DNA from: an uncultured Pirellulaceae bacterium
Lineage (GTDB): Bacteria > Planctomycetota > Planctomycetia > Pirellulales > Pirellulaceae
DNA length: 6,127 nt
Assembly (NCBI GenBank): GCA_947258905.1
Contig: CAMYKF010000105.1
Location: 1-6,127, forward strand
Direction of reading: 5' to 3'
Part shown: piece by piece, positions 1-5,774 of the stretch
How the letters are laid out: each line of letters begins with the position of its first letter
Position numbering within the stretch: position 1 is the stretch's first letter
Position numbers and translations under genes: made by a program
Notes under the pieces: model-generated
The model's database searches: none
What the model was told of the DNA's origin: nothing
The model's input: the letters and a program-made list of their open reading frames with translations, nothing else

Positions 1-2
1 TC

Positions 3-56
3 GAGAACGTCACGCTGGCGCGCAACATGATGCGCAACGAAAGTAGCCGTCTCTAA
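3..56 (+). CDS. Possible 3' end of a protein running in from the left
   Basis: An open frame enters from the left edge and ends at TAA (54-56), giving the 17 residues ENVTLARNMMRNESSRL. I do not recognise the family, and 17 residues are too few to assign one. The argument that it is real is positional: the convergent glycosyltransferase gene stops at TAG on the other strand (53-55), so the two stop codons share the bases CTAA, a common tight packing of convergent genes. It could equally be a chance open frame, because only 51 coding bases are visible. The sequence to the left would settle it. Confidence 0.3.
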   Translation, partial: ENVTLARNMMRNESSRL

Positions 57-859
57 GCCGCCGCGCCGCGTTCCCGGAGTGACTCGGCGATGCCGCGGAG
101 AGCGCGAATCCGGCCAGATCTGACGGTGTCGGCGACAATTTGCAGGTTGCATTCGTCCCGCTCGCGGGATCGCTGCGGATGATCCAGGTGATATGCCAAG
201 GCCAAGTGCCGTGCATAGATCCGATGGCGGCCCAAATGATGCAACCGCACGCAAATCTCGGTGTCTTCTCGGCCCCACCCGGTGATCTTTTCTTCATAGC
301 CGTTGACGTCCAGCAAATCCTGCCGCCAAAACGCCTGGTTGCAACCACGTGAATTCTTCAGACTTTGGTCCACCCTCGAAAGCCGCTTCATCAACCAATA
401 ACTGCGGATCATCTGCGGCCGACGATTGACTCCCGGTTTGAACCAGCGAACCCTGGGATTGCCGCTCGCCAAATGCCGCTGGGTGGCGCGGTCGTTCATG
501 CAAACTCGCCGCCCCTGGGTATACCGTCCTGGTTTGGCAATAACGCAATGATCTTCAACAAACCGGGGATGCAACACCATGTCCCCGTCGATGCTGATCA
601 AATAATCGGTGTCGGCCCGGACAATTGCCCGGTTCATGACCCGCGTCTTGCGATGGCCGTGGTCGGGCTGCCAGCAGTGGACCGTCGGAATCCGGGTCCG
701 ATCGCGAAATGAATCGACAACGTGGCGCGTTTCCGCCGTCGACCCGTCGTCGGCAATCATAACTTGATCGGGCCGACGCGACTGGATTTCCACACTGGCC
801 AGAATTAGCTGCAGAAAGCGGGGCGAGTTGTACGTACTAATGATCAGGCCAGCATTCAT
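53..859 (-). CDS. Family 2 glycosyltransferase with galactosyltransferase-type C-terminal motif
   Basis: A complete 268-residue GT-A fold glycosyltransferase, which should transfer a sugar from a nucleotide-sugar donor to a growing surface glycan or lipid-linked acceptor at the cytoplasmic face. The N-terminus gives the first Rossmann strand (LIISTYN, 5-11) and the nucleotide-binding ADDGS (36-40). The metal-binding DxD motif is DGD at 91-93, in YLISIDGDMVLHP. GCNQAFWR (172-179) and GWGREDTE (194-201) match the acceptor-side signature of the Glyco_transf_7C type, with E198-D199 as the likely catalytic acidic pair. No signal peptide or membrane segment is seen. The ATG at 859 is preferred because the glycosyltransferase strand begins at once. 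A TTG at 925 would add 22 residues unlike the fold. No clear Shine-Dalgarno precedes the ATG. Donor and acceptor cannot be read from the sequence. The large intergenic region upstream argues for separate transcription from the sulfatase. Confidence 0.9.
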   Translation of the reverse strand: MNAGLIISTYNSPRFLQLILASVEIQSRRPDQVMIADDGSTAETRHVVDSFRDRTRIPTVHCWQPDHGHRKTRVMNRAIVRADTDYLISIDGDMVLHPRFVEDHCVIAKPGRYTQGRRVCMNDRATQRHLASGNPRVRWFKPGVNRRPQMIRSYWLMKRLSRVDQSLKNSRGCNQAFWRQDLLDVNGYEEKITGWGREDTEICVRLHHLGRHRIYARHLALAYHLDHPQRSRERDECNLQIVADTVRSGRIRALRGIAESLRERGAAA

Positions 860-1100
860 GGCCCGATTTTGAACAATTGCCGGCACGCAAGTAAATACTG
901 ATCTGTGGCGTGTTTTCCGGCCCAAAATGCGAGGTGGCGGCTGCTGTCGCTATCGATTCTCGATTGCCACGTTGCAGTCCCCGTTCATCATTCTTTTCAC
1001 TTGCTTCGCCCCGGCTTTCCGATTGGGTGGGATTCGGATTGGCGTGAGTGCCCTCGGAGTTGTCGAAATGAGCAATGCAGCGAAAAACAAGTCCCGGCCA

Positions 1101-1167
1101 GCAGGCAGGGTCCGGGGCTCAGCCAACAAGCAGGCATTTTGCCGATTGAAATCGTGTACGGCAGGCA
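1101..1167. repeat. Three spaced copies of GCAGGCA
   Basis: GCAGGCA occurs at 1101-1107, 1130-1136 and 1161-1167, so the starts are 29 and 31 bases apart, close to three helical turns. The copies lie in non-coding DNA upstream of the glycosyltransferase. The last copy forms part of the hairpin after the sulfatase. Regular phasing could suit a protein binding array, but a 7-mer repeated three times in GC-rich DNA may be chance. Confidence 0.25.
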
Positions 1168-1178
1168 CGAAACCTGCC
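1160..1178 (-). terminator. Small hairpin just after the sulfatase stop, possible 3' end structure
   Basis: In the sulfatase mRNA direction, GGCAGG and CCTGCC (6 bp, five of them G-C) flank a 7-base loop, starting about 8 bases after the TGA. There is no T-run after the stem, so it is not a canonical intrinsic terminator. It may be a weak terminator, an mRNA-end stabiliser, or chance. A competing pairing (AACCT at 1171-1175 with AGGTT at 1181-1185) uses some of the same bases. Confidence 0.22.
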
Positions 1179-1186
1179 CCAGGTTG

Positions 1187-2653
1187 TCAATCGCCTTGGT
1201 CTTCCAGTTTTCCGTGGGGCCGGATTTCCGAGCCCTGGCGATCAGTCAACTTGTCGCCCAGTTCAGTCCTTGCGATTTCGGCGTGTCGCTGCAAATAGGC
1301 AATCACATCGGGATACTGGTCGGCGACATTGGTCGTCTCACCGATATCATTCTTCAAATCAAACAGTTCCGGTCCGATTTGTTCCTGACGATAGCGACCG
1401 GGCCGGCCGCCGCCACCCATGGGCTGGCCTTCCATCGTGCGATACTGATGTGGAAAATGCAGTTTCCAGCGGCGGTCACGCACGGCCTGCAACTCACCTC
1501 CCCGGTAGTAACAATAAAAGGCTTCGTGGGGTGACACGGCACCCTCGATGCCAGCCATCAACTCCAGAATTTCCTTGCCGTCAATCTTGTGATCGGGCAG
1601 CGGCACGTCGATCAGTCGTGCAACAGTGGGCAACAAATCGATGGTGGAAGCGAGCTCGTCGCATGAGGTACCGGCAGTAATTTTGCCAGGCCACCACATC
1701 AATGTAGGCACGCGATATCCGCCCTCGAACATCGTGCCCTTGCCTTCACGCAAGGGCAGGGCGGACCCGGCATGATCACCGTAACTGAGCCATGGCCCGT
1801 TGTCCGACGTAAACACGACCAGTGTCTTTTCATCGATGCCGTTGGCTCGTATCGCATCGAGAATCTCACCGACGGACCAGTCGACTTCCATCATCACGTC
1901 GCCGAACAACCCGCAACCGCTCTTGCCGGCAAACTGATCCGATACGAACAACGGCACATGCACCATCGTGTGCGGTACGTACAGGAAGAACGGCTGATCG
2001 TGATGGCGATTGATAAAGTCCACTGCCCGGCGTGTGTAGTCCACGGTTAATTGAGCCTGGTCCTCGCCGGTGACTTCCGCGTCCACGATTTCGTTCCCCT
2101 CGATCAGGGGCAAATCGGGATAGCCCTGTTTGCGTTTGGCCGCGCCTTCCGGCAAGTCGACGTATTCCGGATGCAAGGGCCACATGTCATTGGAGTAGGG
2201 CAGTCCGTAGTACTCGTCGAAACCATGTTGCAGTGGCAAAAACGGTTTGTGGTGTCCCAGATGCCACTTGCCAAAACAGGCGGTGGCGTAGCCCTTCTGT
2301 TTGCACAGTTCCGCAATCGTGACTTCGTCCGAACTCAATCCGTGTTTGGCGTTGGGGCCCAAAGCGCCGGCAATACTGACACGCCGGTGATAACAGCCGG
2401 TCAACAACGCCGCGCGCGAAGCGGAACAGACGGCGGTCGCGGTCACAAAATCCGTGAAGCGGCGGCCCTCGTCAGCCATGCGATCCAGACTCGGCGTTGC
2501 AAAGTCGTTTTTTCCAAAGGATCCAATGTCGGCGTACCCCAGATCGTCAATAAAGATAATTACGATGTTGGGCGGTTCGTCGCCGCTGGCCCGCGTGACA
2601 CAACATACCGATGCCACCCATACGGTCAGCAAACAGCAAATTCCAGGTCTCAT
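1187..2653 (-). CDS. Secreted type I (formylglycine) sulfatase, arylsulfatase-like
   Basis: A complete 488-residue sulfatase, about the usual family length. It hydrolyses sulfate esters, probably on a sulfated polysaccharide or glycosaminoglycan, outside the cytoplasm. Residues 1-24 look like a Sec signal peptide (basic start, hydrophobic ICCLLTVWVASVCC, then RASG). The alkaline phosphatase-superfamily fold starts at PPNIVIIFIDDLGY, with metal ligands D36 and D37. The modification motif CSASR (76-80), followed by LLTG (83-86), supplies the cysteine converted to formylglycine. It has alanine where most members have proline. Other expected active-site residues are KWHLG (K129, H131), PHTMVH (H228), SDNG (D284, N285) and K305. 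The C-terminal part has WKL and LFDLKNDIGET, typical of the family's second domain. The ATG at 2653 starts the signal peptide. An alternative start at 2815 would add 54 residues that hide it. No maturase gene is visible, and substrate class cannot be assigned from sequence alone. Confidence 0.95.
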   Translation of the reverse strand: MRPGICCLLTVWVASVCCVTRASGDEPPNIVIIFIDDLGYADIGSFGKNDFATPSLDRMADEGRRFTDFVTATAVCSASRAALLTGCYHRRVSIAGALGPNAKHGLSSDEVTIAELCKQKGYATACFGKWHLGHHKPFLPLQHGFDEYYGLPYSNDMWPLHPEYVDLPEGAAKRKQGYPDLPLIEGNEIVDAEVTGEDQAQLTVDYTRRAVDFINRHHDQPFFLYVPHTMVHVPLFVSDQFAGKSGCGLFGDVMMEVDWSVGEILDAIRANGIDEKTLVVFTSDNGPWLSYGDHAGSALPLREGKGTMFEGGYRVPTLMWWPGKITAGTSCDELASTIDLLPTVARLIDVPLPDHKIDGKEILELMAGIEGAVSPHEAFYCYYRGGELQAVRDRRWKLHFPHQYRTMEGQPMGGGGRPGRYRQEQIGPELFDLKNDIGETTNVADQYPDVIAYLQRHAEIARTELGDKLTDRQGSEIRPHGKLEDQGD

Positions 2654-2718
2654 GAGCGTTCTCAAAGAAAAAAAGTCAAAGGGAAAACAGGAAGTAAGCG
2701 GGTAACCTTGTGGTGCTG

Positions 2719-2746
2719 ATTCTAGTTGAGGACCGGGGACAGTAAA
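2719..2746 (-). promoter_or_regulatory. Candidate sigma70-like promoter of the sulfatase gene
   Basis: On the minus strand TTTACT (2741-2746) and TAGAAT (2719-2724) are separated by 16 bases, matching the -35 and -10 consensus at 4/6 and 5/6 positions. Transcription would start near 2710 and leave a leader of roughly 60 bases before the ATG at 2653. It lies in the gap between the HEAT-repeat gene and the sulfatase, where a promoter is expected. Planctomycete promoter consensus is not well defined, so this is a pattern match only. Confidence 0.4.
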
Positions 2747-2833
2747 CCTGTCAGGCGGCACGTCGGGGAATGCTTCCACCTGCCGAGGGTCGCTGACATG
2801 GCAGCCAGGATGCATCCCCCACGTTACTCCCCG

Positions 2834-4204
2834 TCAGCCTGGCAGATCCTGATCCTCGCCAAAGATTTCCGGATGGGCCACTTCCCGCCATGTCTGCACC
2901 GCCTGCAGGGCTTCCTCAAGCAAATCCGGATCCTTGTTAAAGTAACTTTGCAGCTGCTGATCAGGATCCCCGCCGCAAATGATAGTCAGTGCACCGCAAA
3001 CGTGAACCAGAAGATCATTCAAGTCCGAACCAGCCAGCCGGCGAATCGCCGTCAGCAGATCAGGAGACAGCTCTTCCGCCTGCTGGCCGCGCTGCACCAG
3101 ACCCAGTGCGGCGGCATTGACCAGACGCATATCCGAGTCGTGCAGAAACGAGCGTAGCTCCCACGGATTGAGTTGTTCGGGAGCGGCCACCAGCGAAATG
3201 GTAGCCAGGGCCGCCATGCGGACTTCCGGGTCACGGTCGGCCATCAATTCCTTGAGTGCTGTAATGGCCGGGTCATCGAGGCGGTCGACGTGGCCGGCCA
3301 GATGGCAAGCCATCTTGCAAATATCCTTGTCACTCGACCGCAACAGCATCGGTAATTGCGGCAGCAGAGGTCCGAGTCGCTGGCTGGTTGTCCGGGGTGA
3401 AACTTCCAGTGTGTTAAAGAACAGCTGTTGCAGAATCGCAAATTGCACACTCGGCGTGGCCTGCTCAAGCAGCGAAATCAGTTGAACGTCGTTTTCATTG
3501 GCGAAGACTGCCGTCGCGATTCGCGTGTTGAAGAGTGAATCGTTCGTCTTGCGCAGGTATCGCAACGTTTGGCGAAATGGCACGCGAGCATCTGGCCGGA
3601 GACTGCGAGCCCATGAAACGTGTCGATCGTTGCGTTCCCACGCCAGATAGGCCAGGGCGGCTCCAAAGGAGCGCGCCTCGACGGCCCGTGACTTGCGGTA
3701 CTGGTGGTAGTGCGATTCGCCCACCGAATACTGGGACAACTTCAGGGACGTATTGGCGCAAAAAACACCCAGGCCGAAATACACAGGCACGAAGTCCTTC
3801 AAGCGTAGCGGGATCGTGCGTTCCAGCTCAGTCGCCGGCAGCCGACGCAGATAACGCCCCGACAAGTGACAGGCGATATGTGCCACCAGCTCTTCAATAT
3901 CCGCGGCTTCGTGCGGAGTAATCTTGATGATGTCCGGATCGTCCGGACAATACTCATCCTCGCCCATGATCAACAATTCGCAGCCGGAATTGTCGAACGG
4001 CAAGTAATCGGCCAGCCAATCCAGCGCCGCATCGCAGTCAATACCGGCGGGCGAGGCGAACTTCCGGATTTCCGGTGACCGCGACGTTAACGTTTCGGCC
4101 TTGTAAACAGGCTCGGCGCCAAAGTGACGGAGCATCCAGTCCAGATGGTACTCAATCTCGACCTTTTCGGCAGTCGTTATCGGGAACCGGGTGGGGAGGA
4201 GCAC
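2834..4204 (-). CDS. Hypothetical protein: degenerate zincin-like domain plus HEAT-like repeats
   Basis: A complete 456-residue protein with no signal peptide or membrane segment, so probably cytoplasmic. Residues 1-235 form a conserved-looking domain. EELVAHIACHLSGRYL (104-119) sits where a zinc protease helix (HExxH) would be, but it reads H109-I-A-C-H113, with isoleucine in place of the catalytic glutamate. It is followed by a GLGVFCANT segment (144-152). I recall that order from bacterial hypothetical proteins with an intact AHELGH-type helix, but this is recollection, not a search. Residues about 239-440 are helical hairpins in HEAT style (for example DPAITALKELMADRDPEVRM at 311-330), usually a protein-binding scaffold. 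The start is GTG; an in-frame TGA lies two codons upstream, so it cannot be longer, though ATG at 4135 is possible. No clear Shine-Dalgarno is seen. The gene follows the DUF3127 gene by 49 bases and is likely co-transcribed. Function unknown. Confidence 0.8.
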   Translation of the reverse strand: MLLPTRFPITTAEKVEIEYHLDWMLRHFGAEPVYKAETLTSRSPEIRKFASPAGIDCDAALDWLADYLPFDNSGCELLIMGEDEYCPDDPDIIKITPHEAADIEELVAHIACHLSGRYLRRLPATELERTIPLRLKDFVPVYFGLGVFCANTSLKLSQYSVGESHYHQYRKSRAVEARSFGAALAYLAWERNDRHVSWARSLRPDARVPFRQTLRYLRKTNDSLFNTRIATAVFANENDVQLISLLEQATPSVQFAILQQLFFNTLEVSPRTTSQRLGPLLPQLPMLLRSSDKDICKMACHLAGHVDRLDDPAITALKELMADRDPEVRMAALATISLVAAPEQLNPWELRSFLHDSDMRLVNAAALGLVQRGQQAEELSPDLLTAIRRLAGSDLNDLLVHVCGALTIICGGDPDQQLQSYFNKDPDLLEEALQAVQTWREVAHPEIFGEDQDLPG

Positions 4205-4253
4205 GGGTCAGGCTGCCGGGGCGGAAACAGGAATGCCGCTGGGGCTCACAGCG

Positions 4254-4631
4254 CTAAAACGGAATGTCTTCTTCGCTGTAGGTCAGTTCAGCGTTGGCTG
4301 CCTCGATATCCTTCGCTGCACCTTTGCCGCCGCCTGAGCCACCCTGGAGATTGAAACTGATCGCTTCGACGTTCACGAAGTACTTGACCTCGCTGCCGGG
4401 ATCACGTTGCCATTTGCGTCCGCTCAGGCGATAGGTGACTTCTATTTCGTCGCCGACCGAAATGCTGTCCACGGTGTCGCAATTGTCGTTGGTAAATTCG
4501 ATGGGAACATAATTGGTGAAACGGCCCTTGTCCTGTTCCAGTACGACAAGCCGTTTGCGGAAGCCTTTTTGGCCGTAGGTCTTGGTCTCTTCGATCAGGT
4601 GCACGACGCCTTCAATCTTCGCCTCACTCAT
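4254..4631 (-). CDS. DUF3127-family protein with SSB-like C-terminal tip
   Basis: A complete 125-residue protein matching the DUF3127 family, a small OB-fold-type group related in style to single-stranded DNA-binding proteins. Residues 1-95 hold the beta-rich domain: IEGVVHLIEE, the basic and glycine-rich QKGFRKRLVVLEQ (21-33), NYVPIEFTNDNCD (40-52), VGDEIEVTYRLSGRKWQ (59-75) and YFVNVEAISF (84-93). A glycine-rich linker (GGSGGGKG, 97-104) and an acidic tail follow, ending EEDIPF (120-125), nearly the DDDIPF tip by which bacterial SSB recruits repair and replication proteins. Binding of nucleic acid and partner recruitment are inferred from this. The ATG at 4631 has a strong GAGGAG nine bases upstream. 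The gene lies 27 bases after the J-like gene and 49 before the HEAT-repeat gene, suggesting an operon. It is not the housekeeping ssb by sequence style. Confidence 0.88.
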   Translation of the reverse strand: MSEAKIEGVVHLIEETKTYGQKGFRKRLVVLEQDKGRFTNYVPIEFTNDNCDTVDSISVGDEIEVTYRLSGRKWQRDPGSEVKYFVNVEAISFNLQGGSGGGKGAAKDIEAANAELTYSEEDIPF

Positions 4632-4640
4632 GGCGAGTGA

Positions 4641-4646
4641 CTCCTC
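4641..4646 (-). promoter_or_regulatory. Strong ribosome binding site of the DUF3127 gene
   Basis: GAGGAG in the minus-strand mRNA, with a 9-base spacer to the ATG at 4631. It fixes that start. It is the only textbook Shine-Dalgarno I see in this window, which suggests the small protein is made at a higher rate than its operon neighbours. Confidence 0.75.
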
Positions 4647-4658
4647 ATTTTGAAACGA

Positions 4659-5606
4659 CTAACTGGATAACGCCAGGATGATCAAAAGGATAAGTCCGGC
4701 CGCGATGGCCAGAGCGCCTAGCACGAGGGACGCCACCATGAATTCGGACTGCTGCCGCGTTTTCTTGCGCAGCATCTGTGCTTTGCGGGTCTTTTGAGGC
4801 CGAGACTTGCCTGTTTCCGTTACGGCGGTGACTGCTTTGCCAACCTTGCCCGTGCGGCCCTCGGGCGCCCAACTTGGGCTGCCCTGGCCGGCTTCCGACT
4901 GCGCGGCGGGTTGCTCGCCCACGGCCTTGGCAATCGGTGTTACATTCGTCGCCGGGCTGACCGGCGGCATGGCCGGCGGAGGCGGCGCAGCGACGGGAGC
5001 CGGTGGAGCTTGTGCGATGGGCGGAGCCGAGGTGCCGGGCGCCGATGTAGCAGGCGGCTGCGCAGCTGTACCTTGTGCAGGCGTGCCTGGTGCGCCGGCG
5101 GGTTGCGGCAATGACGGCCTTCCCAGCGACGGTGGTGGCGGAAGGACCGGCCCGCCTGAGGCTGGTGCCATCGCCGATTTGCCCGGCACGGGCGGGGCCG
5201 AGCGGATTGCGGTGTCGGAAGAAGCAGACGTAGGCAACGAGCCACCGGGTGGCGGTGCAGCGGCAATTTTCTGCTCGGCAATGGGACGACCGGGGACCGG
5301 CGGAGGCGGCTTGATCGCCGTCTCGAATTTCGCACGGTCACCTAGCTGAGCGTCATAAGCGCGCTTGCGCTGGGGGTCCAACAAGCAATCGCGGGCGTCT
5401 TTGATTTCCGCCAGGATTTTGGACGCGGCCCCGGAATGTTCGCCAGACGAGTACTGCTTGACGTGTCGCTGGACACGATCGGCCGCCGACTCGATGGCGT
5501 CGACACTCGCTTCTTTTTCGCGTAACCCCAACAGCCTGTAGTGATTCACCGGTCGCGCATCGACAGGGACATCCAGCCAGGCCAGGTAGGGATCCAAATC
5601 ACTCAT
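4659..5606 (-). CDS. J-like domain, proline-rich linker, C-terminal membrane anchor protein
   Basis: A complete 315-residue protein. Residues 1-90 resemble the J-like domain of many planctomycete proteins: DPYLAWLDVP (5-14), NHYRLLGL (21-28), a helix ending RVQRHVKQY (44-52), then ILAEIKDARDCLLDPQRKRA (64-83) and YDAQL (84-88). The HPD motif that activates Hsp70 ATPase is absent; the loop reads YSSGEHSGA, so classical co-chaperone activity is unlikely. Residues about 99-225 are a low-complexity Pro/Ala linker, followed by a very basic stretch (KSRPQKTRKAQMLRKKTR, 267-284) and one hydrophobic segment (290-313) ending four residues or fewer from the C-terminus. That pattern predicts a tail-anchored inner membrane protein with a cytoplasmic J-like head. 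The ATG at 5606 is chosen because the domain starts at once. A TTG at 5744 would add 46 residues with no domain character. It is probably the first gene of a three-gene operon. Confidence 0.85.
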   Translation of the reverse strand: MSDLDPYLAWLDVPVDARPVNHYRLLGLREKEASVDAIESAADRVQRHVKQYSSGEHSGAASKILAEIKDARDCLLDPQRKRAYDAQLGDRAKFETAIKPPPPVPGRPIAEQKIAAAPPPGGSLPTSASSDTAIRSAPPVPGKSAMAPASGGPVLPPPPSLGRPSLPQPAGAPGTPAQGTAAQPPATSAPGTSAPPIAQAPPAPVAAPPPPAMPPVSPATNVTPIAKAVGEQPAAQSEAGQGSPSWAPEGRTGKVGKAVTAVTETGKSRPQKTRKAQMLRKKTRQQSEFMVASLVLGALAIAAGLILLIILALSS

Positions 5607-5774
5607 CGCTAGCGTAGGTGCCTCTTCTGCACTCGGGACCGCGCGGCTCAAACCGTCGAGCCGAGCAGTGTCTATTTTCGTTGATGACCGCAACTGCCGC
5701 AAGCCACTGCGCTCGCGCGATTTATGATTGCAGAACACCGTCAAAGGCCGGCCGTCTGCAGCGATGCGGCGCCC
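5607..5774. other. Gap between antiporter and J-like gene, likely holding the operon promoter
   Basis: 168 bases. On the minus strand it contains a possible leader hairpin, CGGCTC pairing with GAGCCG (5658-5663 and 5644-5649, 8-base loop), about 38-57 bases before the ATG at 5606. TTGACG occurs near 5743, with CATAAA only about 12 bases downstream, too close for a normal promoter. I see no terminator with a T-run after the antiporter stop at 5775. Confidence 0.35.

Larger units (their letters stand above)
860..1186. other. Intergenic region without a convincing gene
   Basis: About 330 bases between the sulfatase stop and the glycosyltransferase start. The longest minus-strand frame here (950-1168, 72 codons from a GTG) has no recognisable motif and no ribosome binding site. 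The plus-strand frames at 905-1534 and 927-1298 run into the sulfatase gene and look like its shadows. Visible structure is limited to a small GC-rich hairpin next to the sulfatase stop and three GCAGGCA copies about 30 bases apart (1101, 1130, 1161). The region presumably holds the 3' end of the sulfatase mRNA and the promoter of the glycosyltransferase, but I found no good -35/-10 pair upstream of 859. Confidence 0.6.

Noticed and set aside
950..1168. A 72-codon minus-strand frame after the sulfatase
   Set aside because: It starts with GTG, has no ribosome binding site and no recognisable motif. It was kept only as part of the intergenic description.
2051..2719. A 222-codon plus-strand open frame
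   Set aside because: It is antisense to the catalytic part of the sulfatase, which has all expected active-site motifs. The plus-strand translation shows no family features.
2654..2815. A 54-residue N-terminal extension of the sulfatase
   Set aside because: It would bury the signal peptide that starts at the ATG at 2653, and it would overlap the promoter candidate. It is simply open sequence upstream.
4807..5349. A 180-codon plus-strand open frame rich in glycine and alanine
   Set aside because: It lies antisense to the proline-rich linker of the J-like gene. GC-rich Pro codons read backwards give Gly-rich open frames, and the J-like domain and membrane anchor show which strand is coding.
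5607..5744. A 46-residue N-terminal extension of the J-like protein from a TTG
   Set aside because: The extension has no domain character and the J-like domain starts right after the internal ATG at 5606, as in related proteins.
5727..5748. TTGACG followed by CATAAA on the minus strand as a promoter for the J-like operon
   Set aside because: The spacing is about 12 bases, too short for a sigma70 promoter, and no alternative -10 fits at 16-18 bases.
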